64,000 bases of DNA from Micropterix aruncella (taxonomy: Eukaryota > Arthropoda > Insecta > Lepidoptera > Micropterigidae): positions 30,159,985-30,223,984 of the forward strand of contig OX155963.1 in assembly GCA_944548615.1 (NCBI GenBank), in the 5' to 3' direction. A program made the translations under genes and the position numbers. The notes under the pieces are model-generated. The model saw only the letters and a program-made list of their open reading frames with translations, did not search any database and was not told the DNA's origin. Positions 32,896-44,838 of this stretch are shown piece by piece. Positions within the stretch are counted from its first letter, which is position 1, and every line of letters begins with the position of its first letter.

Positions 32896-33430
32896 AAGAT
32901 GGCAAGAGACTGTTAAGTCTTAGTAAACCTGTGGTAAAGTCAATGTTATTATATTTAAACTGAGATCATTAATAGTGAGACCCATTAAAATGAGTGATAG
33001 TATCTGCGTAACATTTATAATTTTTGAGTGGGGTCTTCACTCAAACGACTGACAAGCTCCATTCTCCATGGCAAAACGACTAGCATTAATATTGTTAATC
33101 TCCAGCGTAATGGCGAAAACATCGACGTTACAGTTAGAGGCGCGAGCAAATGCGTCGCTTTTTCAACTTCCAGTCTCTCTATCTCTTTCTCTCTGTGCAC
33201 TTAACCTCAATTCATGGGCTGCCTCTCGCGCCCCAGTCCAACTGTGTTTACCTTTCATGTTATAAAGGGGGTTATTATGCTCTTTATGTTGCCGGCTACC
33301 TCGATAAATCCGGTTCATTTGTCTAAGCGCACGGGTTTCGGCAACCGTCAAGAGTAGCCAAACCCTGTACTGCCTCTGCTTACTATGCTGTATTAGCGAC
33401 ACGGAGCAACAGCATCACAACTCGAAAATC
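32896..33430. other. Mixed-composition unique stretch
   Basis: From 33010 on, G+C rises. A CT-rich tract lies at 33174-33200. No recognised protein and no repeat partner. Possible regulatory DNA. Confidence 0.3.
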
Positions 33431-34392
33431 AACATTAATTGTAGCTATCGATAAGCTTGTATCGAGTAGGTAGCTCATATAATCAACAAACGCTTTGTTA
33501 CGGGTATCATTATAAGTTGCCTTAAGAGGGTATAGAGTGAAATAAGCCAGAAACAGCAGCCAGCGTTTAGTTTGTATATTTTAAATGACTGTATATTTAA
33601 CGGTGATCAAATATATTTCTTATCGTAATAAAAGTATCAAACTACACAAAATAAACAGACTTGGCGTCTTTTGTTGGTTAGTTTATTACATAAACTGGTT
33701 ACTCCTAAAAATTGTCTCTCATAAAGTTTCTACAATTTATTTAAAAACACATCTCAAAATCGCCCTATACATTTTTCATCGGGGCGCGGTATACGACTAT
33801 AGTCGTAGTTGGCGTTAGTGGGAATATTTTGTTACATAGACAATTATAAGTCCATTCGGAATAACTTTACTGAAAAAGCGCATTCTTTGTACTTTTTAAT
33901 GACCAATATGTACCTACTAATAATATTATAACATTAACATTATAAACATATTATGATGTATAATATAATTATCTATTTATAATAACTATACATATTACAT
34001 TTTATTATTATCTTACCGTAATATTTACATTTATTTTTATTATTTCGGGAAACATACAGCGCATACAATATACATATTTGTGCATAAACATATTGTAGAA
34101 AAAAAGAAAAACATTACGCCGATAATAGTTTCCTACGAAAGTACCATATAAAACAGATGTAATCATATTTACTTAAAAATTAATTATAAAATAAACTAAG
34201 TTCATATTAAATAAAAAATTAATATAGAAAACCATTTGGAGAGGTAGGGAATTGGAAGTGATTAGGAAGAAGGAGTTAGACGATGGTATATGTATATAAA
34301 TTTAAATATAGATATAGATAGGTCGTATAGTGGATATATAGATACATTAATGTATTGATGTTTATAGATATAATATAAATATGTATAGATAT
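33431..34392. other. AT-rich non-coding DNA
   Basis: Nothing recognised. The last part (34230-34392) is probably the 3' UTR of the LINE that follows on the minus strand. Confidence 0.45.
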
Positions 34393-34896
34393 TTATAAAT
34401 ATTTGTAGTGGCTACTGATATGTTGCATGAAAAGTATAATACTAAGTACGATACTAAGTACGATAGGTATAACAAGCTCGTTAGGTGCAATTGATTTTAA
34501 TAATTCTTTAACGAACGTCGGTTGGTTGAAGTTGAAAATGTCGATTGTGGAGAAACGAGAGTCGTACGTGCACATCAGCCTATAAGCGATGGAATTTTGC
34601 CGGTAGTTGGTATGGGCGCGAGAGACCTCAAACGTGCGTGGATTGCGAATTAATCGCGGAGGAACGAAAAAACGTAAGTTTTCGACAAGGTATGGACTAT
34701 CTATGGTATTGTGGATAACTTTGTGTAACATAACCATATCAGCCACTGTGCGTCGGTCTTCTAGAGCTTGAATACCGAAGTGGTCCAGTCTGCTCTCGTA
34801 CTTAGGAAGACCGAAGCGTCCGCGATAATTAATGTGTTTTAAAAAACGCTTTTGGATACATTCTATCCTGCTTCTGTAGACCGAATATTGCGGATT
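34393..34896 (-). pseudogene. LINE reverse-transcriptase C-terminus
   Basis: The minus frame is open from about 34896 without an ATG. It reads PQYSVYRSRIECIQKRFLKH, then ESRLDHFGIQALEDRRT, VADMVMLHKVIH, then FFVPPRLIRNPRTFEV. These are the conserved 'IExxQKRFL', 'LEDRRxxxDxxxLxK' and 'PxRxxRxxxxF' features that end jockey/R1-like reverse transcriptases. No frameshift is visible over about 165 codons, so it is younger than the other LINE scraps. It is 5'-truncated just before 'W-P-Q-Y'. Confidence 0.85.
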
Positions 34897-35372
34897 ATTT
34901 ATGTTATTATTTGTGCACGTGTAAGTATTTTATACGTATGTATGTTATATATCATCATATATCCTAAATACATCTATAAAACTCATAATGCGGCTTCCCT
35001 ATCCCTTTATTTTTTTCATAGCTCCTTCAGCTGTAACAAAATATTTAGATTAATTGTGAAAACTTTAATTGGCCTTAGATTCGTACAATATGTGTTAGTA
35101 TTAAGTATAAAATGCTGTAAGTTTTCCGAAAAACAAAAATAAAAATAATAAATCTTTTAATAATATAATTAGTTTGGATTTTCAGACCACAATCCTGAAA
35201 ACTACCTTGGTAGTCAACGTGTTAAATAAGTGCAGGTAGCACATATAGTATTAGCAATGATTATATATGGTATTAGATTGCTCAGCTAAATAGTAAGTAT
35301 TCAAATTAAAGTACTCAAAAGTACTCAAATTATTATATTTTGTGACATAAGCAAGCGACGGCGTAAAATAAG
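34897..35372. other. AT-rich non-coding DNA
   Basis: Nothing recognised. Confidence 0.45.
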
Positions 35373-35450
35373 GACGAAATTTCGTCATAAATTGACGTCA
35401 TAAAAAATTACGTCATAAACGTCATGACGTCATAAAAAAAGACGTGACAT
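35373..35450. promoter_or_regulatory. Cluster of CRE-like TGACGTCA sites
   Basis: Two perfect TGACGTCA palindromes (35393-35400; 35425-35432), a TTACGTCA (35409), GACGTGAC (35441) and the palindrome GACGAAATTTCGTC lie within 80 bp. TGACGTCA is the CREB/ATF consensus. They could equally be part of a foldback repeat; function is inferred. Confidence 0.35.
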
Positions 35451-35494
35451 ATTTTAAAACTTTCCCAAAAATAAATAATAATTATAATTATTAA

Positions 35495-35590
35495 ATATAT
35501 TTCACTCTTCACTATATTTCATTATATATTTCATTATATTTCACTATATTCACTAAACATATTTCACTATTCACTATAGTGAATAAAGTG
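35495..35590. repeat. TTTCACTATA tandem array
   Basis: Imperfect units of about 15 bp (ATTTCACTAT, ATTTCATTAT) ending in TTCACTATAGTGAA, a perfect palindrome. Confidence 0.7.
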
Positions 35591-35663
35591 CAATTTTATG
35601 CACTCTGGATTCACTCGCGGTTGACGCAGGACGCGTTCCGAATGTACTCGATTGCTAATTATC

Positions 35664-35762
35664 ATGGAAAGCAAAAGTTTTGATAATCTGGAGAACCGCA
35701 TCAATAATCTGGAAAGCGTAGTTTCATATCAAAGAATATTAGGTACTGAAGCAGCAAAGTGA
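35664..35762 (+). other. Short ORF (32 aa), unknown
   Basis: MESKSFDNLENRINNLESVV.. followed by a stop. The leucine spacing suggests a short amphipathic or coiled-coil helix. It may be a transposon N-terminus or a pseudogene scrap. The next 350 bp include GCAACGGGAAACCACTGCAG, which looks like an element fragment but has no partner here. Confidence 0.2.
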
Positions 35763-36479
35763 CAAAGGGAGTAAGGAGAGAACGGAACAACATCTTATCC
35801 GGCTCAATCGGCATCCTCACCGGCTCGTGCTAGTGGTTCTCTTCAGAATAGCTGGCGGCGACGACCTAGGGTTGGTCGCGGTTTTTCCTGCTAGACAATA
35901 AACGAGGTATGACCAGTATGCGGTACGCGTACGCAACGCAAACGAGGTAGGTACGCGCAGTAGGGCAACTATCTGGAAGAGGCTTCAGTGACCTGGAGAG
36001 CCAAATACTCTCCGAATGTTCTGGTGCAGAAGGCAACGGGAAACCACTGCAGTATTTTCCATAATACTCAGGTTCATATGGATCAAAAAGAAGTAAGTAT
36101 GCAGAGCTGCCAACCTTCACTAGTTGGAGATGCACTCAAAGAAGAAGAAGTCATCAATAACCTACTTTCATTCTACAATCATTTTCTAAGAAAGTTACGA
36201 TTTCATTCCTGTAAGCTTTGCACAAAATCATCTCATTCAATTCTACCACCGCGAAGTTGGGTTTGCCTGCGGCCTCAACAAGCCCATGAATAAACGTCAC
36301 AGCGTCTTTATAATACTCCAACCTTCTTTTTTTATAATAATCCAATCGCGAGCGTCAATCCCCTTTTTTTAAAATTGGCCATTGTTCAAAACATAGAAAG
36401 AAAACCCCTTTCATTCGATACGGGAGAAGGGCAAAATGAATGAAGACGTCAAATGTACCATCTGTTTATAAAAAAAACT

Positions 36480-36690
36480 GACCAAAAATGCCGTAGCGCC
36501 ATCTGCCGGCCGATAGCAAAAGCGCGCTGATTCGGGAGTTATTCCTATTAGCCGTTAGAGCGCCATATGGGATATTAAATACTGCCATCTAGCGGACGTT
36601 CCTAAAACTACTACGAATACTTCGTTTATAAAATATTATTTCCTCGGAGAATCTAGTGAGGTTCAAAATAACCGATAGATGGCGACACAA
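36480..36690. repeat. Cluster of CGCCATCT-type motifs
   Basis: AGCGCCATCTGCCGGCCGATAG, AGCGCCATAT, TGCCATCTAGCGG and, inverted, CCGATAGATGGCGAC occur within 210 bp; a further ATAGATGGCGCTC lies at 45039. It looks like a degraded small repeat. Confidence 0.4.
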
Positions 36691-36699
36691 ATTTTTAAA

Positions 36700-38866
36700 A
36701 TACAACGATGTTTATGTAAATAAAATTACTATTATGGATAAATTATTTGCATTATTGAATTTATATGAATCGGAACGAATATATTTGAATATTATATTGA
36801 CGTATACATTCATTATAATTTGAAATACAGGTTTTGATCTGAGATTTTTCGTCAATTTTGTTTTTACTACGATTTCCCTTTATCAATTCCAGATTTTGGC
36901 CAATTCTGATTTAAATAATATTTACCTATGTCCAAAAAAAGAATCATTAATAAAATCGTTATTTGTTGACGATTAGGGCTCAAAAATGTATCTCAAAAAT
37001 GTAAACTAGCTTCACTGCTTCAACGCCTAGGTACCTACTTAATTTCGTCAAAATATTTTAAATAGAAACAGAAATAGATTTTTATTGTCCATTTATGGTG
37101 ATAATGTATGACGCTTCGATCTTATCAATACCTGTTATGGTAACAGATTGACACATTTTTATTTATTTGGTAAGTGTGTAATGTTAAATTAGTTGCTATC
37201 ATTATTTCGTTGGTTTACCAATCACATCAAAAAAAAATGTTCTGTTATAAAAGAAAATTGGAGAAACAAAATTATGATAATTCCATAACATTAGAATGTA
37301 TTTATTCCAAAATCACATCAAAATACCTTCGTATTTACATGTCAAGGAACTCTCGCGAAAGTAACAGTTATCTACAACTTTGCTTTTTATCTTATCGAGA
37401 AATGTATCGAAGGCGTGTCTTAAGCCGTTTGGCCACGCCTTTTCCGTTGAAGCCACTCCTTTCGCGATATCGTGCACTTGTGGCATGGCCAGGGAAGCAC
37501 TTTTACGAAGGCCCACTTTATCGAAAGCAAAAGTCACAAAGTTACCAGTTCATCAGTAGGTAAAAGTGCCTGCGAATATTTTTTACACATGAAAAAAGTT
37601 ACAAAGGTTGAATAAAACCACCTAAAGAGTCCCCTACCCTACAGCACCCCTACAGCAAAAAAGTATTTTTTTTTATTACTCAGGTATTTTTACTACCTGA
37701 GTAACTACAAAAAAAAATTGATCAGTCCAATCAATTTGAAAACCTTTTGATGTCAATTGTTTTACTAGATTTATTTCTCTTATTATCTCCTGTTTTAAAA
37801 TATATACAAAGTAAAACCATTGACTATTCTGCCGCCTAGAAACTCAATAAGTAGATAAGCGATAATAGGATAACAAGATCGAAATAGAAGTAATTAAAAG
37901 TGGATTTTAAGGGAAAATTTACTTCAAAGAAAAACACAATGCCTGTTGAAAAATCAATACTCCTAGAATCTTAACTGTTTAAAACTATAAATTGGTCTCT
38001 TCCCAATATTTGAAATTGTCCTTAGAAAAGCAGCGAACAGAGATTCAGTCCAAACAAAGAAATTTCTATAGATTGTTGCTGGTTAGAACCAATGAAACTT
38101 AATGGAATCGTGAAGCTTGGCAGTTTTCCTACCGATTTCTTTTGCAACATTTCTAAGCTTTGTAAAATTGAAAAAAAGTCAGTTATTAACAGAGCTGAAA
38201 TAGTAATGCAGATCAATACTAAAACCAAAACAAGACAAGCTGAATAAAGCTGAAGAAAACAGTAAAGAGGGTGATTAGGAATCTAAATCAGAAGAAGAAG
38301 AAAATCGTTATGGTTTACAAGAAACAATATTTTCAATGTTTAACATGCGCCTTTTGTTGTTTTCGCACTCTGACAATCTGGGTTGTTTACCAACCTGTAT
38401 GTTACCTAGAAATGTTTACTAACTATACTTGATAAATTGTAGGTACACAAGTCATCTTTCTATACTTAAAATAGTTAAAAATGGACTTAGGTCTGCTTTA
38501 AGGCAAGATCTTATGTCTAATTTTCTTTTTAATTATTTTAGAAAGAGACCTATTTTATAACTTGGCTAAATATGTAGGTATAAGTACCTACATAGATCAA
38601 ATTGAATAGACAGCATTAGTGAAAAACTGGCCAAAATCTTAGGATAGGTTAATTCTTGATTTAAACTGTACATAATTCATTTAGATCTCTTTTTTATTTT
38701 GATATATATAAACATTTTTATTTTGATAATAATAGTGAATAAGCCACACTAAAAAGTAAGAGTCAGATTCAAAAAGCCCGCTCTTGCCCAGCAGCAATCG
38801 ATGTTGACATACGCATAAAGTAGACTGAGTAATTAAAACAGTAATCGTTGCACTGAAATTTGTCAG
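36700..38866. other. AT-rich stretch with one CG-richer patch
   Basis: A 129-aa frame (37174-37563, +) is the longest in this stretch but shows no domain and is compositionally odd. The underlying patch 37390-37540 has more G+C. No other feature. Confidence 0.35.
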
Positions 38867-39118
38867 TGGGAGAGTAAAGCGGAAGATCGCCCAGGATGGA
38901 GACTGCTAGTGCAGGGCAATGTAGATGATTTTGAAAAGAAAAGGATGCTCGACTTAGATGCCAAGCGCGACGAGCTAAAGGCCCGACCACCAGCGGCCAT
39001 ACAGTATAGGTAATTACATCCCACCATCTTGACTTGCGCCAAATGTGCACGCACATTCTAATTCAAGATCGGCTACGCCAGTCACCTGAGGGCGCACCAG
39101 CAACACTCTCAACCATAA
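38867..39118 (+). pseudogene. Non-LTR retrotransposon C-terminus with zinc finger
   Basis: One frame reads WESKAEDRPGWRLLV.. then TCAKCARTF..FKIGYASHLRAH and a stop. It has two internal stop codons (39009 and in the finger). 'AxDRxxWRxLV' followed by a C2H2 finger (C-x2-C...H-x3-H) is typical of the end of many insect endonuclease/reverse-transcriptase LINE polyproteins. The relic is 5'-truncated. Confidence 0.7.
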
Positions 39119-39719
39119 TTTTTTAAAAAATGCATTCGCTATGGCCGAACACGGCTAGGAGGATATAATATAACCGTTGCCATTTGCAAAAAAAATATAT
39201 AATCGGCGCGAGAATAGTTCGCGACAAACTTTATTTAACCTATTTAACCAAGTCTTTATTAAACCTTCCATCAAGCAATTCTTCTATGTTTCATTAGGTC
39301 GCAGGTGTGACCGCCTAAATGTGCTGCATTGGCAGACTCGGTAGTGTATCGCAACCTTAAAGAACAATAAATTAACAGTGAGGAACAACAGGACCCTGAC
39401 GTTAAACTAATAATAGACAACTTTTTCTTTACATATGCTTGGCTTACTCATTAGCGTTTTCTCTAATTATGTAATTTTTATTAAACTATTGCAGAAGGAT
39501 GATAATATTTAGATGGTTTTAGCACAGGTTAATTTATCAAAATATAAAAATATTTCTCACTCTTATTTTCAAGTAATAAACCCTTTCTAATTGATTACTA
39601 TTTTTTCTAGTGTGTACCAGGTTTAGACAAAATAAAAATAATTGAAAAATATATTGTAAACGTTAGTAAACTACAACTGAAAAGCTAAATTTTTTATCTT
39701 TTTTTCAAATGCCAAATTA
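39119..39719. other. AT-rich non-coding DNA
   Basis: Nothing recognised. Confidence 0.45.
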
Positions 39720-40073
39720 GCGGAAAATGTGGTTTCCAGGCATGTCCAGTCTCTAGCCGAGGGCCCCAAAAGGAGCCAGTTCGGGCCTGGTGCTTCGTTT
39801 CGTGCTTCAATCCCGGAAAATGGCATTTTCTCCGGAAGAACTGGTGACATTTTCGACCTCTCGCTTGAACAGCACTTTTCGATCGAAGGATACACGGTCA
39901 GCTGTGGTCTCGTGGACCATGGCTATGACATTTACAACAACAAAGGAGGATGGGCAAAAATGTATGGCAGGCGTGGGGACGCCTGCGAATATTTACACTA
40001 TAGATAAAATGTATGGTGGTGGGGACCACCAAAAACGACCAGATATATGTCGTTGGAAAGCTCTATTCAGGGC
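39720..40073 (+). other. Coding-like stretch, unknown
   Basis: Two overlapping frames are open; the first gives QSLAEGPKRSQFGPGASFRA and then a Gly/Asp-rich segment. G+C is above background. It is interrupted on the right by R670 copies, after which CGACGGTCAGCC resumes, so the R670 pair inserted into it. It is perhaps an old element or processed pseudogene; I do not recognise it. Confidence 0.25.
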
Positions 40074-40087
40074 TGTCATTTGTTACT

Positions 40088-40754
40088 AACGGGGAGCTAA
40101 CGGGCCCATGATGAGGTGGCCACGATGACCCATGTGTTCAGGGTCGGTCACACTCACGGGTCAACACCCATCCGACGGCCTCCACGCACGGGGTGCGAAC
40201 CTGGGTAGGACACTGGGTCAACCAGTCTCCCCTGGGAATCAAACCTCTGGCGCTCCTGGACGGTCTGCGCACCGAGCGGCGCAAGCCAATCGATTGTGCT
40301 CTCCGACTAACAGTCGGGGGAGTCTGGGAACTGTATTGTTTCCTATAGAGCGGGGGTGGTTGCCTACCTTACGGCGACTGCTCTTGAAATGACCTTTGGC
40401 CATCCGATCCCGGTTCAGAGCCGGGCAAAGGACGCCTTGGTCCGCGATAGAATCGGTGTACTCCGTTTCACCGCTTCGTAAGTGAGAGGACCGCGCAAGC
40501 GACCTCGAACTCAGAACCAGTCGAGAGACCGGAGAAATCTGGTCACAATTGGTAGTTAGGGCGCGAGTGCCGCCCGCCAGGGCATACCTGGCTACTCGCG
40601 GTAAGGCGTTGGTCTCTAGCGGGTTGTGGCGTAGCTAGACGTCGGATTTGTTATGTCCAAAGTCTTCTACGCTCACTGCAGGTCGATAGAACGAACAATC
40701 GTTAAAACGTCATTTGGTGACGGGCTCGCCCGTTGTGGTTGACATCTCAATATA
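40088..40754 (+). mobile_element. R670 repeat, tandem copy A
   Basis: 667 bp between TGTCATTTGTTACT (40074-40087) and the same 14-mer at 40755-40768. The tail is GTTGACATCTCAATATA. It has the ATTTGTTATGTCC variant rather than GTTTTGTCC in the tail third, as does 31196-31861. Confidence 0.92.
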
Positions 40755-40768
40755 TGTCATTTGTTACT

Positions 40769-41428
40769 GACTTGGGAGTTAATGGGCCCTTGCTGAGTTG
40801 GCCACGAAGACCCATTCTGTTCAGGGTTGGTCACACTCACGGGTCAACACCTATCCGACGGCCTCCACGCATGAAGTGCGAGCCTGGGTAGGACTCTGGC
40901 CCTATGGTTAGTTTCCCCTGGGAATCAACCTTCTGGCGCTCATGGACGGTCTGCGCACCGTGCGGCGTAAGCCAATCGACTGTGCACTCTGACTAACAGT
41001 CGGGGGGAGTCTGGAAGCAGTACTGTTTCCTATAGAGCGGGGGTGGTTGCGGACCTTACGGCGACTGCTCTTGAAATGACCATCGGCTACCCGATCCTGG
41101 GTGAACAGCCGGGCAAAAGGACGCCGTGGTCCGCGATAGATTCGCTAAACACCGTTTCACCGCTTCGTAAGGGAGAGGACCGCGCAAGCGACTTCGAACT
41201 CGTAACCAATCGAGAGACCGGAGTAATCTGGTCACAATTTTAAGTAAGGGCGTGAGTGTAGGCCCGCCGGGTAACACTTCTGGTGTTAGGCGCTTACGGG
41301 CTTGTGGCGTAGCCAGACGGTGGACTGTTTTGTCCAAGTCTTCTGCGCTCACTCCAGGGAGATAGAACGACTAATCGATAAAACTTCCTGAGGTGACGGG
41401 CTCGCCCGCTGTAGTCGACAACCCTAGT
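40769..41428 (+). mobile_element. R670 repeat, tandem copy B
   Basis: 660 bp between the same 14-mer at 40755-40768 and a third at 41429-41442. The tail is GTCGACAACCCTAGT, different from copy A, so this is not a simple tandem duplication of one unit. A-box-like TTGCTGAGTTGG at 40790-40801 and B-box-like GGGTCAACACC at 40841-40851. Confidence 0.92.
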
Positions 41429-41610
41429 TGTCATTTGTTACTACGACGGTCAGCCTTAAAATCGTTGTGAGGAAAAAGTTACAGCCAAAAGAAAAATCTG
41501 TGTCACTATATGAAAAATCGACGCTCATCACCAGCCGCTTTGCGGAGCTACACCACGCAAAACCGCCAAAGTTACAATTGTGATGCATTATGTTGCATTA
41601 TCAGTTTTAA

Positions 41611-41833
41611 TCCTACTAATATTATAAAAGCGAAAGTTTGTAAGAATGTATGTATGGATGTTTGTTACTCTTTCACGCAAAAACCACTGAATGGATTTTG
41701 ATGAAACTTTACAATAATATAGCTTACACATCAGAATAACACATAGGCTATAATTTATAAAGATATATAGTTTTCTATCATCATTATCACAATTTTCCAT
41801 CACCACGCGGGTGAAACCGCGGGGCGCAGCTAG
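41611..41833 (+). mobile_element. Lep1-like non-autonomous Helitron, copy 1
   Basis: It starts TCCTACTAATATTATAAA after an A and ends GGGGCGCAGCTAG before a T, with GCGGGT/ACCGC hairpin arms just inside. Helitrons insert between A and T and end CTRR. It is about 95% identical to 56534-56752. No coding capacity. Confidence 0.88.
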
Positions 41834-42212
41834 TATATTACGATTAGTCTGCTATTCTGACTATTATATTCTCATGGACCCTCCACGAATTTATAATAAT
41901 GAAGTAAAAGGCTTTGCACCAAAAGTAATAAAAAATCATGATAGATTAATTTTATTTTGTTAGATAACAAAAACCCATCTTTAATACTTAAACATAGTTT
42001 AAGTCGCTCCTAACTAGGCAGAGTCTGTTATAATGGAATCACTAATAAAAATATTATATAGAACTATCTTCCAAACAAAATTAAGTTAATAATGGAACAT
42101 CCAGTTGACCATAATAATGACAACTATACCTACATAATTATATAATCATAAATAACAAATAGTACTTAATAATAAATAATAATTATTAATAATTCGTATA
42201 TAACAAGTATGT
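41834..42212. other. AT-rich non-coding DNA
   Basis: Nothing recognised. Confidence 0.45.
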
Positions 42213-42745
42213 ACTTGTAGTGGCAAATCCAGCGGTCAGCGGTTAAACCGATCGAAAATCTGCCACCTTATTCTAGGGTAGCCATAGAACGACAAGGTGC
42301 AATTTTGGTGGCACCCAAGGGTGATGTGAACCGGCGTTTTACTGCCGATGGCACACCGGGTACTCGTAGAGGCGTGTCTCTCCTCGACGAGTTGCGATAC
42401 AAGGTGACCTTAAGCTCTTGTATCGTACGGTCTCCTTTTGCAGATTCCGCAGCGATCTCTTTTCCTATTTGATCGATCTAGTCTCCACTAGTTTGTAAAG
42501 CTAGCCGCTCGCATAATTGAGGCATAAAGGTATAAGCTGTTATTGTCGCTTACCGTTTGAAGAGCAGTACTGTCCTGCGAAGCGTAGATATCGTCGGGGT
42601 CGGGTTATAAACTCGGTCCGGTCGAAGTCTTGTCTCGCGAAGTTCTCTCTTGTGCACTCAATTATCGAAAGTTTTCCGAACACTGACTCTAGTATTTTTG
42701 TCTCTACCGCTTGAAGGTTGAATAAAAAAACTGTTTTGTTATGTC
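42213..42745 (+). other. Unique CG-richer stretch, LTR-like or promoter-like
   Basis: It begins TGTAGTGGCAAATCC, has TATAAACTCGG at 42606, and AATAAA at 42720 about 110 bp downstream. That order fits a solo LTR (TG..TATA..polyA signal) or a short transcription unit. I could not find a convincing CA terminus with a 4-6 bp duplication, nor a second LTR. Confidence 0.3.
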
Positions 42746-43486
42746 ACTTTATAATTCCACTTTCAATGTGGCTCAAATAAATTATAAAGTCAATTATTTC
42801 TATTTGTTACATTGTAATGCGTGAAAGAATGAAAATTTTAAAACAAAATTATGTTACTTTTTTTTTTGTTATTTTGCTTGCCTCTCGTTTCCATGGTTTC
42901 TCTCGTTTCCATGGTTTCTTTAATATGCTATGTTGGTGATTCCCTTATTCAAAACTGTAGAATACATTTATTCACGGCTTTGTTGTGTGCAATGTTTACG
43001 GTACTATGAATATTTTAATATTAATATTATTGGTAGTTAATTCTAAATACAACTATTTTGCCGAGACAGTACTTATATAGAATAAATATAAATATGTTGA
43101 CAGTAAAAACAAAAAATATAATATTTGTTTATTCGGCATTGTCTTAAACGTTTTGTCTGCCTCTCGTTTACCAAGGCTATTTTTGTTGTCTTCTGATTAT
43201 TACCGATATTTTTTGACTCATAATTTTAGCCATTTTTGGAGTATGAAAGCTGCAGAGACTTTGTCCAAAATAATAGATATATAAGAGATTCGTAAAAAAA
43301 TATAGGAAGGAAATAAATAATTGCTTTAAGGAAATATATCTCTGCCAAATCTTACCCAGAATCTGACAAAAAAACCTAGGTATATCTAAACGTCCAAGAG
43401 GAAGACCAAGAAAGCTTTTTAGTGAAATTTCTAAAAGAATTAAACTCCTGAAGAATTATGCCGTGTTACGATATGCAGTCTAATAA
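42746..43486. other. AT-rich non-coding DNA
   Basis: CTCTCGTTTCCATGGTTT is tandemly repeated at 42881-42917. No gene seen. Confidence 0.45.
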
Positions 43487-43489
43487 GTA

Positions 43490-44145
43490 TTGGAAAAAGG
43501 ACAGCTGCTTTGGGGAGCAAATGGGCCCACGAAGGCGTTGGAGTTGGTCACGAAGACCCATTCGTCCAGGGTCGGTCACACTCACGGGTCAACGCAGAAG
43601 GGAGCCTCCACGCAGAAGGGAGACCCAGGGTAGAACGCTGGCCTATGGGCCAGTCTCCCATAGGAGTCAACCTTCGAGCGCTCCTGGACGGTTTGTGCAC
43701 CGTGCGGTGTCAGCCAATTGATTGTGCACTCTGACTAACAGCCGGAGGGGGGGGGGCTGGAAACAGTAATGTTTCTTATAGAGCGGGGGTGGTTGTTAAC
43801 CTTATGGCAACTGCTCTTAAAAAACACCTTTCGGCCACCCGATCCCGGGTGAATAAGCCGGGCAAAGGATGCCGTGGTCCGCGATAGATTCGAACCCGTA
43901 ACCAGTCGGGAGACCGAAGTAATCTGGTTGCAACTGGTAGTAAGAGCGCGAGTGTCGGCCTGCTGGGTGACTGACCTAGCTATCTCGCGGTAAGGCGTTG
44001 GCTTCTTACGGGCATGTGGCGAAACTTGACAGTGGAGTGTTTTGTCTTCTGCGCTAAGTGTTCTGCGCTCACCTCACGGGAGACAGAACTTATCGTTAAA
44101 ACTTCCTGAGGTGACGGGTTCTCCCGTTGTAGTCGACAACTCTAG
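43490..44145 (+). mobile_element. R670 repeat copy
   Basis: Sense copy, head GGGGAGCAAATGGGCCC to tail GTCGACAACTCTAG. About 70 bp are missing near 43890, joining ATAGATTCG to AACCCGTAACC. Only a weak 6-bp flank repeat (AGCTGC) is visible. A G9 run lies at 43745. Confidence 0.85.
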
Positions 44146-44338
44146 CTGCGTAGGTATGTATGTAGTCAAACTAGCCCGTACGATCCATGGCACTTTACAC
44201 TTACCTCCCACCCTTATGAAGTACATTCCTATGAATGCTTTAGCCATACTTGTATATCTAAACCTAGGAAAAAAAGATTACATACAAATACAAAGAGGTG
44301 CAAAATCCAGAGTAGCAAACATTTATTAAAAAGATAAC

Positions 44339-44486
44339 AACGAATTTACCACGTGAAGCTTGTAGCAACCGACGTTTCAGCGATGTTGCATTCGCCGTTG
44401 CCGCATTACATTCTACCCTGGACAACGGTTGTTGCAACATCGCCGAAACGTCGGGTGCTACAAACTTCACGAGGTAAATTCGTTTT
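44339..44486. mobile_element. Foldback repeat (CGACGTTTC family), copy 1
   Basis: Arms of about 55 bp: AACGAATTTACCACGTGAAG.. and its inverse ending ..AGGTAAATTCGTT. The inner parts ACGTTTCAGCGATGTTGCA and TGTTGCAACATCGCCGAAACG pair. Half of it recurs at 53025-53090, and a diverged form at 60528-60687. Confidence 0.7.
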
Positions 44487-44487
44487 T

Positions 44488-44838
44488 AACACGCTTTTAT
44501 TAGGTCGACCTGTATGTAACTAACTATGTAATGGAATCTAAGGTAACTAATTTAACCATCTTCCAAGGATCGTAGCGTCATGAAAATTGGCAGCTGTATG
44601 TAGTTCTGATGACAATACAATAATATGGTACTGTCGAACTGATCTGATGATGGAGCCGGAAGATATGAACTGGAACTTCATGATGGAACATCGTATCATA
44701 GCTGTGTTTGGACTTGTTAGAAAAGTCTTGGAATGAACTTTGACCACGATTAGGTTTCAAGGTCTGATGATGTGGTTTTTACGTGCATTTATAAAAGCGT
44801 GTTTTTAGTGTCTTTTTTTAAACTATTAATTTATTATC
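44488..44838. mobile_element. MITE with AACACGCTTTTA ends, copy 2
   Basis: Copy of 17934-18311 lacking its internal tandem unit. It interrupts the preceding repeat: the sequence after it (TTATAATGTCAAACAACCGCG, 44845) follows the same partner directly at 53104, so it inserted there. Confidence 0.75.

Noticed and set aside
35664..35762. Dynactin-p24-like start codon exon
   Set aside because: Only a vague coiled-coil resemblance over 32 residues; no splice donor.
37174..37563. 129-aa ORF
   Set aside because: Lys/Tyr/Ser-rich AT-driven sequence with no motif and no splice context.
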